Positions 1 to 6,230 of a DNA stretch of 8,568 nucleotides are shown piece after piece (position 1 is the stretch's first letter; the number at the start of each line of letters is the position of its first letter). A model generated the notes under the pieces. The model was not told the DNA's origin and made no database searches. It saw only the letters and a program-made list of their open reading frames with translations. The position numbers and the translations under genes were made by a program. The stretch is from Vampirovibrionales bacterium. Lineage in GTDB: Bacteria; Cyanobacteriota; Vampirovibrionia; Vampirovibrionales; JAGQHJ01. The DNA lies in contig JANWKX010000127.1 in the NCBI GenBank assembly GCA_025451145.1, positions 1 to 8,568 of the forward strand, written 5' to 3'.

Positions 1-28
1 CAGCAGCGATTCCCTATAGATCGTAATA

Positions 29-1258
29 CTAACGGGATCTCCGAGCAGAAGATAAGCCAAGAAAATAATAAACCGGATTGCCGGAAATCGGGATTTGATG
101 CTGATCCGGCAGTGACATCGAGAGATGTTTTTCTCCCGTTGTCCAAGCAGCGATAGTGGTTCTGGCCCCTTTCTTGAACACCAGATAATAATCCTCCGGG
201 GGAGAGGGTAAGCGTTCAATGAATCGATAACCCGCCAACGCCTGGGTCAACCGTTGAATCTGAAAGTAAGCTGGCCGTGGTTTCCAGTCGTGGGTGACCA
301 ATCCCCAACAATGATTTCGCTCCTGACAAGGTTCTGGTCGACTATTTCTGAATTCATAAAGAATATTCACCGGAATATGATAAAGAAATCCCAAAAGAAC
401 CTGGCGCGCCAGATATTGACCTTGCAATTCTTCATCCAAATTGTGATTATCCGGGGAAGAATATCCCCATTCCGTAAAAAGCACGGGCATATTTGGCTTC
501 TCAGGAGCATACTTTGCCAGATAAGATCTCAAATGGGCTAAGTCTTTTGCCACATGTTCTGGTGGATATTGCTGCTGATAAGGATGGATGGAAACCCCGT
601 CCACCAGCTGTAATAATCCCGCCTGCATCAGCTTGACAAATGATGGCGTAATAGTGTTGGCAAGGGCAGGAGCGACGATGAGGGCCTCTGGATCCGCCTG
701 TCGAATGGCAGGAACAACGATCTGGATCAGGGCCATATAATCGGCCATGGTGGCAGGCTTTGGCCAAAAGGCTTGTAAATTCGGTTCATTCCAGATTTCC
801 CAGATAATCTGATGCCCTTTGTAATGCGAAGCGGAAGCGGCTGCAAAGCGGGCAAAAGCAGCCCGCCCCTCAGGGCTGAGAATGGAAATATGTTCTCCAT
901 AAAGGGCATTTCCAAAGGCAATGGGCAACAATACTCTGATGCCTCGTTTTTCCAAACCGAAAATCAATGGATCATATGCAGAGAAATCATAAACACCCAT
1001 GCGTTTTTCAATGTGATACCACGGATAATCTACTCGTATCACTTTTACGCCGGATTTTTGAATTAAATCCAAAGCTTGCGGCTGATTCCCCTGGAAATGA
1101 ATATCCGTTCCAATGGGTGCCGGAACCATTTGTATCGGCCAAGGGTCTTTGGCTTCTACGGAAGCAGAATTGAAGAAAAGACTGCAAACGATAACCAGAG
1201 CCCCAACGCAAAGCGCTCTGATTGGATAGCCATATTGTGTCTTCAATGTCCTTTTCAC
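29..1258 (-). CDS. Secreted glycoside hydrolase, GH39/PslG-like TIM barrel
   Basis: Probably an exported enzyme that cleaves glycosidic bonds in a polysaccharide; the substrate cannot be read from sequence. Counted from the GTG at 1258 (409 residues), a basic N-terminus (KR..K..R) is followed by a hydrophobic segment ending near SVEA at residues 33-36, which looks like a signal peptide. The mature part resembles clan GH-A barrels: GVKVIRVDYPW near 70-80, WNEPN at 156-160 with E158 as likely acid/base, HPY at 225-227, and FTEWGYSS at 261-268 with E263 as likely nucleophile. Both catalytic glutamates are present, so it should be active. The C-terminal 60-70 residues may be a small beta domain. 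No ATG precedes the signal peptide. A TTG at 1285 lies inside the T-tract of the upstream terminator, so GTG 1258 (or TTG 1246) is preferred, although its Shine-Dalgarno site is poor. Only 28 bases are visible downstream. GH5 or another clan GH-A family is the main alternative. Confidence 0.8.
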   Translation of the reverse strand: MKRTLKTQYGYPIRALCVGALVIVCSLFFNSASVEAKDPWPIQMVPAPIGTDIHFQGNQPQALDLIQKSGVKVIRVDYPWYHIEKRMGVYDFSAYDPLIFGLEKRGIRVLLPIAFGNALYGEHISILSPEGRAAFARFAAASASHYKGHQIIWEIWNEPNLQAFWPKPATMADYMALIQIVVPAIRQADPEALIVAPALANTITPSFVKLMQAGLLQLVDGVSIHPYQQQYPPEHVAKDLAHLRSYLAKYAPEKPNMPVLFTEWGYSSPDNHNLDEELQGQYLARQVLLGFLYHIPVNILYEFRNSRPEPCQERNHCWGLVTHDWKPRPAYFQIQRLTQALAGYRFIERLPSPPEDYYLVFKKGARTTIAAWTTGEKHLSMSLPDQHQIPISGNPVYYFLGLSSARRSR

Positions 1259-1283
1259 TTGCCTACAATAGCATCCTAATGTC

Positions 1284-1314
1284 AAAACCAGCCTTTATTG
1301 TACTAAAGGCTGGT
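1284..1314 (-). terminator. Rho-independent terminator after the SLH gene
   Basis: The arms at 1287-1297 (ACCAGCCTTTA) and 1304-1314 (TAAAGGCTGGT) are perfect 11-bp reverse complements around a 6-base loop. Read on the minus strand, the stem is followed at once by TTTT (complement of 1284-1287, overlapping the last stem pair). It lies 28 bases beyond the stop codon of the SLH gene, which is the expected place. It implies that the downstream hydrolase is not simply co-transcribed with the SLH gene unless there is read-through. Confidence 0.8.
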
Positions 1315-1339
1315 GCTTTGAGATAGTCAATGGGATCGT

Positions 1340-2632
1340 TCAAGGCGTGGTGATAGACAAGGGTTGTAACAGTTGAAGCTCCAAAACTTCTCCCGGCTGA
1401 ACCTGAACCGGTTTGCCTTTACCGGCGATCGATGCGATCCCTCCAAGGCCTGCTCCAATCAGACCGCCCCAGAGAGCACCTTGCCCTGTTTCTTTGCCAT
1501 GGTGACTGGTTGCTTGACCAACAATGGCTCCTGCGCCGCCTCCTACCACAGCACCTCCCAACGTTTTGCCTGCAATCCGCCCAACACGACCTTTTGTAGT
1601 TCCTCCCACCAGCACTCCGTTATTGGCGTTGACGATGGCTGACATCCCATAGCTTTTGCCATCAGGGGTCAAAATCTGATTAAAATTCATCCCTAACGTG
1701 GCGTTCTTTTCGCCACGTCCAACGGGAGACAATTGTGTAATACTGCCCAGGATCTTGCTTCCCTGGGGAATGACAATATCTCCGGATGAACTCAGTAATG
1801 GCCGGTTGAGCGTCAGTGAAACAGGCTGTCCGACATAGCCGGTTTCTGAATCAATTGTGGCTGTACTAACTGCTGTAAAGGTCGTGTTTGAAGGCACAAC
1901 CACAATATGTCCTCTGATAGGCGGACCTTGCTCAATCGGCACGGGTGCCGTCACGGCTTCAGGCGGAGTCATTGGCATACCTGGTCGACCAGAGGCCATG
2001 TAGGTCTCCATGTTATTGGTTAACATGGCAATGTCTGCACGGGTTGCCGGTTTATCGGCATCAATTTGGTTTCCATTGGGAAATCTCGCAAAAATACCGG
2101 ACTGGATGGCTGCAGCGACATAAGGTTTTGCCCATTGGGGAACCGTATTGGCATCGTTATAGGCGCTGAGAATCCGTTCAGCCTGATCCACTGACGGTAA
2201 GGGAATATTGGCGGCCTTAACCAATACCGACATGGCTTCAGCCCTAGTGATGTCTTGATTGGGCCTGAAAACGCCGCCAGGATAGCCAGAAACCAGACCT
2301 TCTCCCGCCACGATTTCAATTGGGCGATAAGCCCATAATGAGGGTGGAACATCTGCAAAAAGATTGGGGCGGCTGATAGGCACATTTTCCAGTTGTTTCG
2401 CTCTAACCAGCACTGCGGCAAACTCTGCACGGCTAATCAGACCATCAGGTCGAAAGGTGCCATCGGGATAACCATTAATAATGCCCTTTTGACTGAGATT
2501 TAGAATGGCCTGTCTAGCCCAGTTTGTGGATATATCTGAGAACATCTGGGCAATGGCCACGCCCATGATGTTAGCGCAGAGTATCAGGGCCAATCCTACG
2601 GATAAAATTCGCTTGCGAAGTGATCGTTTCAT
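1340..2632 (-). CDS. Exported SLH-domain protein with VirB10/TrbI-like and glycine-zipper regions
   Basis: Likely an envelope protein: SLH repeats bind cell-wall polymers or peptidoglycan, and glycine zippers associate with membranes. The 430 residues begin with a basic n-region (MKRSLRKR) and a hydrophobic signal peptide ending around AIAQ (residue 29). Three SLH repeats follow: about 31-77 (GIINGYPDGTFRPDG, then SRAEF), about 91-142 (GLVSGYPGGVFRPNQ, then TRAEA) and a diverged one at about 155-212 (GIFARFPNGN, then TRADI). Residues 213-240 form a proline-rich linker. Residues about 255-335 (DIVIPQGSKILGSI, then LTPDGKSYGM) resemble the beta-rich segment of VirB10/TrbI-like proteins. Residues about 343-403 are a Gly/Ala zipper with repeated GxxxG spacing, and the end (QVQPGEVLELQLLQPLSI) is the beta tail usual in such proteins. 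The start is supported by AAGGGG (complement of 2640-2645) seven bases upstream of the ATG. A terminator follows the stop. No type IV secretion genes are adjacent, so a VirB10 role is not implied. Confidence 0.85.
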   Translation of the reverse strand: MKRSLRKRILSVGLALILCANIMGVAIAQMFSDISTNWARQAILNLSQKGIINGYPDGTFRPDGLISRAEFAAVLVRAKQLENVPISRPNLFADVPPSLWAYRPIEIVAGEGLVSGYPGGVFRPNQDITRAEAMSVLVKAANIPLPSVDQAERILSAYNDANTVPQWAKPYVAAAIQSGIFARFPNGNQIDADKPATRADIAMLTNNMETYMASGRPGMPMTPPEAVTAPVPIEQGPPIRGHIVVVPSNTTFTAVSTATIDSETGYVGQPVSLTLNRPLLSSSGDIVIPQGSKILGSITQLSPVGRGEKNATLGMNFNQILTPDGKSYGMSAIVNANNGVLVGGTTKGRVGRIAGKTLGGAVVGGGAGAIVGQATSHHGKETGQGALWGGLIGAGLGGIASIAGKGKPVQVQPGEVLELQLLQPLSITTP

Positions 2633-2869
2633 CTCTCATCCCCTTCTCTCCCCATCAGAATTGATAATGCTCAAAAGCTCCTTTTCTTCATTTCACCCGA
2701 ATTCAGTGCGGTTAGATAGAGTTAAACAGCTTAAGTTCAATATTGGCCCATTGACTAACATTTCACAACACCAACATTGGCAAATCGGCAAGCATGGTAG
2801 AAATGGCTGCTCAAATCAACGTCTGAAAAGCTTTTGCTGCTCTTGTTATTGGCCATATCCATTTTCGGA

Positions 2870-2913
2870 CCCGAAGATCCAACCATTCACTAGGCCAGCT
2901 ATCCTAGTTCGGG
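2870..2913. repeat. Nested inverted repeats, possible RNA fold or operator
   Basis: CCCGAA at 2870-2875 is the reverse complement of TTCGGG at 2908-2913. Inside it, CTAGG at 2890-2894 pairs with CCTAG at 2903-2907 around an 8-base loop. The inner right arm abuts the outer right arm, so the two stems could stack coaxially with a 14-base bulge on the 5' side. A second TTCGG at 2864-2868 could compete for the same CCGAA. No T-tract follows, so it is not an obvious terminator. Short stems like these can arise by chance. Confidence 0.35.
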
Positions 2914-3148
2914 CATCGATACCTTACATCGTGATGTGACGTCAGAAGATACTGGGCTTACTCCGTAAACTGTCTCATATCCTAAAACCGCAATCGGATG
3001 ATTGGCCAATGCTTAATTTTGCTCAACTTGCTAAAAATTGAGGTAGAAATATCCACGATGTTGAATGGTCAGAACGTCAAAGCAAGTGGGTATCCCAAGA
3101 ATTAAGATTACGGACGAATGGACAAATTAAAAACATGCATTCTGAGAA

Positions 3149-3154
3149 AAGGAG
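3149..3154 (+). promoter_or_regulatory. Shine-Dalgarno site deciding the start at 3162
   Basis: AAGGAG followed by a 7-base spacer to the ATG at 3162. It falls inside the longer reading frame that opens at ATG 3135, so the shorter protein, which begins directly with a signal peptide, is the supported one. Confidence 0.75.
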
Positions 3155-3161
3155 AAGGCGT

Positions 3162-3908
3162 ATGAAACTGAAACATCTCTTTGCGGCCGGCATCTGTTTT
3201 GCGATGACGCTTGGCATAAGCCCTCAGGTATTTGCGCAATACGAAACCCCTACCCAGGCCCAAGAGCTTAACCCAAGCTATAAAACCACCATTAATGCCA
3301 CCATTATTGATAATAACTCATCCGCATTTATCGATCGGGTCAGAAATGAGGTTGTTGATAAACCGGCCCCTCAAGTCGGGCAAACACGTGCAGCCATTGA
3401 AGCTATTTATGGGCCTGCCCGGAATGATTTAGCGCCCAATAAAAATTATGAGGTCTATACCAACGAATATGAACTCATCGGCGGGAAGATGTTTAAACGA
3501 AACATTTCTCCCGGTTCGTTAAAAGTCTATGAAGTTGCCTTTGGTCCCAATAACGGTATTCCCACAGCAAATGACAAAGCCTCATGTGTGCAGTTAAAGG
3601 TTATTCCTTCTGTCGGCGATCATAAAAACATGGTGACCGAATTATTGGGGAAACCCATGGAAGTTCCTGCAGTGGATGGTGGGGAACGAATTGTTTATGG
3701 GATTCCAAAACAGCGTTATATTTACTACAATGATGTGCTTTCCAGCCCTTTTCAAGCCATCAATGCCTACTTTAACTCTGATGGCTATATGGTTGGCCAG
3801 GAGTTTATGCCGTCTCGCTACCAGGGTTATTATGCGATGACCTCTGCCCATCGTTATGTTGAATTCGCCGGTGAAACAGGCCAAATTGATCGAAAAATCG
3901 GCTGGTAA
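3162..3908 (+). CDS. Secreted protein of unknown function with two BamE/SmpA-like half-repeats
   Basis: I do not recognise a named family. The 248-residue product has a signal peptide (MKLKHLF plus a hydrophobic core, likely cut after QVFA at residues 22-25), so it should be periplasmic or exported; there is no lipobox cysteine. Two segments share a pattern with identical spacing: VGQTRAAIEAIYGPA at 72-86 and VGDHKNMVTELLGKP at 151-165. Each is followed by a strand-rich stretch ending in a turn (FGPNNG at 127-132, FNSDG at 204-208). This is the rhythm of BamE/SmpA-like domains, in which a VG-helix-LLGxP element precedes beta strands; the assignment is inference from pattern only. The C-terminus is rich in tyrosine and aromatic residues. 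The start is fixed by AAGGAG at 3149-3154, seven bases before the ATG; the in-frame ATG at 3135 lies upstream of that site and would add a run of four arginines. A stem-loop lies 45 bases after the stop. Confidence 0.75.
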   Translation: MKLKHLFAAGICFAMTLGISPQVFAQYETPTQAQELNPSYKTTINATIIDNNSSAFIDRVRNEVVDKPAPQVGQTRAAIEAIYGPARNDLAPNKNYEVYTNEYELIGGKMFKRNISPGSLKVYEVAFGPNNGIPTANDKASCVQLKVIPSVGDHKNMVTELLGKPMEVPAVDGGERIVYGIPKQRYIYYNDVLSSPFQAINAYFNSDGYMVGQEFMPSRYQGYYAMTSAHRYVEFAGETGQIDRKIGW

Positions 3909-3953
3909 GCAAATAAACCTTCGCGATTATCAATCATTTTTACTGCGCCAACG

Positions 3954-3982
3954 AAGATGGAGAGGAATGCCCTCTCCATCTT
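3954..3982 (+). terminator. Perfect 12-bp stem-loop after the 3162 gene
   Basis: AAGATGGAGAGG at 3954-3965 and CCTCTCCATCTT at 3971-3982 are exact reverse complements around a 5-base loop, AATGC. It begins 45 bases after the stop of the secreted-protein gene, the right place for a terminator or 3'-end stabiliser. Only TT, belonging to the stem, precedes GAAGG, so a classical U-tract is missing and intrinsic termination is uncertain. The reverse strand has no T-tract either. Confidence 0.5.
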
Positions 3983-4130
3983 GAAGGCCGGTTGTCAGGT
4001 CTCCTGCGGTTTAGGAAACTTGAGATTTCTCAATTACTTTGGACGGATGAGGGCAAAGGGGATGGAGACGCCTAAAATAGAGACATCGAAGCGTGATTAC
4101 TATGGGGAATGGTTGGAGGAAAATCTTGAT

Positions 4131-4427
4131 ATGCAGCGCACCTTGACTCAGGATATGATTGCCGTTGCGGCTATTATTCTCTTGGTTTGTGTATTATCAT
4201 TGGCCACTTCGGCTGAGGCCTTTCCTCTACTGGGCCAGCCAAAAGGAACCATCACGACCTATGTTCCCCAGGGGCCTAAGTTTGGGATTTCCTGTAAGAA
4301 GCACCTGTTTCGAAAGAGCGATTGTGGCGGAGATGCTGCTTTCCCAAACCTCCAGGCTCAGCCTTCTCCGATTTCCCGTCTATTTAAGTCAAAAAATCAA
4401 CTGAGCCAGATTAATCCAGCGTTGTAA
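4131..4427 (+). CDS. Small exported protein of unknown function
   Basis: I do not recognise this 98-residue product. It opens with MQRTLTQDM and a long hydrophobic stretch (about residues 9-28) ending in SAEA (28-31), which looks like a signal peptide, though a retained N-terminal membrane anchor is possible. The mature part is short and low in predicted structure, basic (KK, RK), with two cysteines (C54 in GISCKK, C64 in SDCGG) that could form a disulfide, then a Ser/Pro/Gln-rich tail. The start is chosen because GGAGGA at 4115-4120 sits ten bases before the ATG and a signal peptide follows. The same frame is open back to an ATG at 3957, but that ATG lies inside the perfect stem-loop at 3954-3982, and the extra 58 residues would precede the signal sequence. 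It ends 50 bases before tspO and could be co-transcribed with it. Confidence 0.6.
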   Translation: MQRTLTQDMIAVAAIILLVCVLSLATSAEAFPLLGQPKGTITTYVPQGPKFGISCKKHLFRKSDCGGDAAFPNLQAQPSPISRLFKSKNQLSQINPAL

Positions 4428-4477
4428 AATTTATCTAAGCTTCTTACTGTGACTAAAAGTTTAGGTGAAGTTATACT

Positions 4478-4963
4478 GTGGTTTTGTTTTTTTCAAAGCC
4501 TCTGAAGCTCATTTCCTTAGTCTCGTTATGTCTAGGGGTGGGAGTTATTGGGGGGATTGTCACAATTCCTCAAGTTAAGTATTGGTACCCACTCTTGAAA
4601 AAGCCTGTCTTTACGCCCCCGGATTGGGTGTTTGGACCAATTTGGACGATACTCTATCTAATAATGGCCCTGTCAGCTTTTCTGGTTTGGTCTTCTACTG
4701 AGAATCCAAATAAGCAGAAGGCCTTATGCTGGTTTTCTATTCAGTTGGGATTGAATGCCGTTTGGTCTCCCGTGTTTTTTGGCAGCCACCAAATTTTTCT
4801 GGGGTTATGGATCATTATCGCCTTATGGATTTCCCTTCTGGTCACGATTTTTCAATTTTTCAAAATTTCAAAGCTAGCAGCCTATTTGCTCTTCCCTTAT
4901 ATTTTCTGGGTTAGCTATGCAACGGCACTCAATTTTGAAATCTGGCGACTTAACCCAAGCTAA
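4478..4963 (+). CDS. tspO: TspO/MBR family membrane protein
   Basis: The TspO/peripheral-type benzodiazepine receptor family comprises small five-helix membrane proteins that bind porphyrins and related tetrapyrroles and are linked to stress and tetrapyrrole handling. The 161 residues match the family's usual length. Five hydrophobic segments are visible, near 8-30, 50-71, 85-101, 106-128 and 132-152. Family signatures are WYPLLKKPVFTPPDWVFGP at 36-54, QLGLNAVWSPVFFG at 89-102 and SYATALNFEIWRLN at 146-159. The start is a GTG with AGGTGA at 4463-4468, nine bases upstream; the next methionine is too far inside. The 3' end overlaps the end of hisS by 14 bp in convergent orientation, so no terminator fits between the two genes. 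No tetrapyrrole gene is adjacent, so its partner cannot be read from context. Confidence 0.92.
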   Translation: MVLFFSKPLKLISLVSLCLGVGVIGGIVTIPQVKYWYPLLKKPVFTPPDWVFGPIWTILYLIMALSAFLVWSSTENPNKQKALCWFSIQLGLNAVWSPVFFGSHQIFLGLWIIIALWISLLVTIFQFFKISKLAAYLLFPYIFWVSYATALNFEIWRLNPS

Positions 4964-6224
4964 TGGCAGCCCGATTATAAGCGTTTTCTTTGGTTTCAAG
5001 TGATTGAAGAAAAGCGTCCTGTGAAATGGTTTCTTGCTGACCGGAACTCATGGTTTTGAGCGTGACCAGGCCCTGGCTACGCTCAGATTCCCCAAGAATA
5101 AGCACTTGCTGAGCATCCAGCTTGTTGGCTTGAGCCATCTGCTTGCCAATATTTTTTCCGGATAAATCCGCCTCGACCATTCGGCCTGCATGACGAATCG
5201 TCTTCGCCAATTGTAGTGCAGTTGATGCCTCATCAGAGACGATATAAAAATCCAGAACCGGCTTGGGTACCGATTGTACCAGGCTGACCAGGCGTTCCAT
5301 GCCCAAGGCCCAACCCACGGCTGGCGTATCCGGGCCACCTAAGGTTTTCACCAGGCCATTGTAACGGCCACCCCCACAAACGGCATTTTGAGCCCCCAAG
5401 TGGGTTGACGTAATCTCAAATACAGTCCGGGTATAGTAATCCAGCCCTCTTACAAGCATTTTGTTCCGGTGATACGGGATATTACTTTGAGTGAGAATTT
5501 CCAACAGGGCGTTGAAGTGCGATTGACAGGCTTCACAGGTTTGATCCTGCTCCAGAAAGGCTGAAACTTCAGGCTGTTCATAAATCCGCCGACAAGACGG
5601 GTTTTTACAATCGAGCATTCTCAACGGATTTTGTTCAAAGCGCCGGTTGCAATCCTCGCACAACGATGAAAGATAGGGCTTTAAGAGAGCGCGTAGTTGA
5701 TTGCGGAAATCTTCACGGCAAACAAAGCAGCCGACATTGTTAATTTCCAGCTTCAGTTCAGGCAATTTCAAGGTTTCAAAGAGATCCATGGCCAGCAGAA
5801 TCACACATGCATCGGATTGCGGAGTGTCCAAACCGAATTGCTCGATACCCAACTGGTGAAACTGACGTTGGCGTCCCGCCTGCGGACGCTCATAGCGAAA
5901 CATGGCGCCAAAATAAAACAGATTCACCGGCTTTGGCAATCGGTCCATCCCATGTTGCAAATAGGCTCTAACAACGCCAGCCGTATTTTCAGGGCGAAGC
6001 GTTAGAGAACGTTCGCCTTTCTCAAAGGTATACATCTCCTTGTTGACAATATCCGTCGATTCGCCAACGCCCCGAAGAAAGAGATCGGTGTATTCCAGAA
6101 TGGGTGTTCTGACTTCATGAAAATTCGCCATCTCAATAATCTGCCTGGCCGTGTCTTCGACATATTGCCAGGTGGTAATATCCTTTGGAAGGATATCATG
6201 GGTACCTTTTGGAGATGGAATCAT
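4950..6224 (-). CDS. hisS: Histidyl-tRNA synthetase
   Basis: Charges tRNA-His with histidine using ATP in the cytoplasm; class II synthetase. The 424-residue length is normal. Visible motifs are the N-terminal PKGTHDILP (5-13), motif 2 at 109-131 (FRYERPQAGRQRQFHQLG then IEQFG), the HisA motif LVRGLDYYTRTVFE (257-270), the HisB motif AVCGGGRYNGL (281-291) and motif 3 GWALGMERL (304-312). The insertion between motif 2 and HisA has four cysteine pairs (C166/C169, C189/C192, C206/C211, C230/C233), a pattern I recall from many bacterial HisRS and not a novelty. The anticodon-binding domain occupies about 325-410. It is second in an operon: the stop of rph lies 6 bases upstream of this ATG, and a GAGG within the end of rph can serve as ribosome binding site. 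A perfect 8-bp hairpin lies early in the coding sequence (6178-6196). The last 14 bp overlap tspO. Confidence 0.97.
   Translation of the reverse strand: MIPSPKGTHDILPKDITTWQYVEDTARQIIEMANFHEVRTPILEYTDLFLRGVGESTDIVNKEMYTFEKGERSLTLRPENTAGVVRAYLQHGMDRLPKPVNLFYFGAMFRYERPQAGRQRQFHQLGIEQFGLDTPQSDACVILLAMDLFETLKLPELKLEINNVGCFVCREDFRNQLRALLKPYLSSLCEDCNRRFEQNPLRMLDCKNPSCRRIYEQPEVSAFLEQDQTCEACQSHFNALLEILTQSNIPYHRNKMLVRGLDYYTRTVFEITSTHLGAQNAVCGGGRYNGLVKTLGGPDTPAVGWALGMERLVSLVQSVPKPVLDFYIVSDEASTALQLAKTIRHAGRMVEADLSGKNIGKQMAQANKLDAQQVLILGESERSQGLVTLKTMSSGQQETISQDAFLQSLETKENAYNRAAISLG
6178..6196 (-). repeat. Perfect hairpin early in hisS coding sequence
   Basis: ATATCCTT at 6178-6185 and AAGGATAT at 6189-6196 are exact reverse complements with a 3-base loop. 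It falls at about nucleotides 29-47 of the hisS coding sequence (residues ILPKDI), so it would form in the mRNA just inside the ribosome footprint at the start codon. Whether it does anything is unknown. Confidence 0.45.
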
Positions 6225-6230
6225 ACTGGT

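Larger units (their letters stand above)
2633..3161. other. Divergent intergenic region with inverted repeats
   Basis: These 529 bases separate the minus-strand SLH gene from the plus-strand gene at 3162. I find no convincing protein or RNA gene; the one long open frame across it (to 2939, plus) begins inside the SLH gene on the opposite strand and looks like an antisense shadow. It must carry both gene starts' promoters, but I see no strong -35/-10 pair. It holds several symmetric elements: AAAAGCTTTT at 2826-2835, a nested pair of stems at 2870-2913, TGACGTCA at 2937-2944, ATTGGCCAAT at 3001-3010, and CTCAA/TTGAG at 3022-3042. The string ATTGGCC occurs at 2742, 2848 and 3001. Confidence 0.6.

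Noticed and set aside
1..28. Sequence downstream of the hydrolase stop
   Set aside because: Only 28 bases are present; I see no stem-loop or readable gene end in them.
1280..1285. TTGACA as a -35 box for the hydrolase gene
   Set aside because: No -10 element lies 16-18 bases downstream; the closest AT-rich box (TATTGT) is only 9 bases away.
2505..2939. Open frame of 144 codons on the plus strand
   Set aside because: It begins inside the 5' part of the SLH gene on the opposite strand, has no ribosome binding site that I can see, and its product (many Ser, His, Cys, Pro) resembles no protein and has no domain pattern.
2937..2944. TGACGTCA palindrome as a regulator site
   Set aside because: Eight bases alone are not enough to call a site, and the eukaryotic factor that uses this sequence is not relevant here.
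3957..4130. 58-residue N-terminal extension of the small exported protein
   Set aside because: Its ATG lies within a perfect stem-loop, there is no Shine-Dalgarno site, and it would place residues before a signal peptide that has its own ATG and GGAGGA site.
5522..5729. Four cysteine pairs in HisRS as a novel zinc-finger insertion
   Set aside because: The same CxxC-rich insertion between motif 2 and the HisA motif is common in bacterial histidyl-tRNA synthetases.
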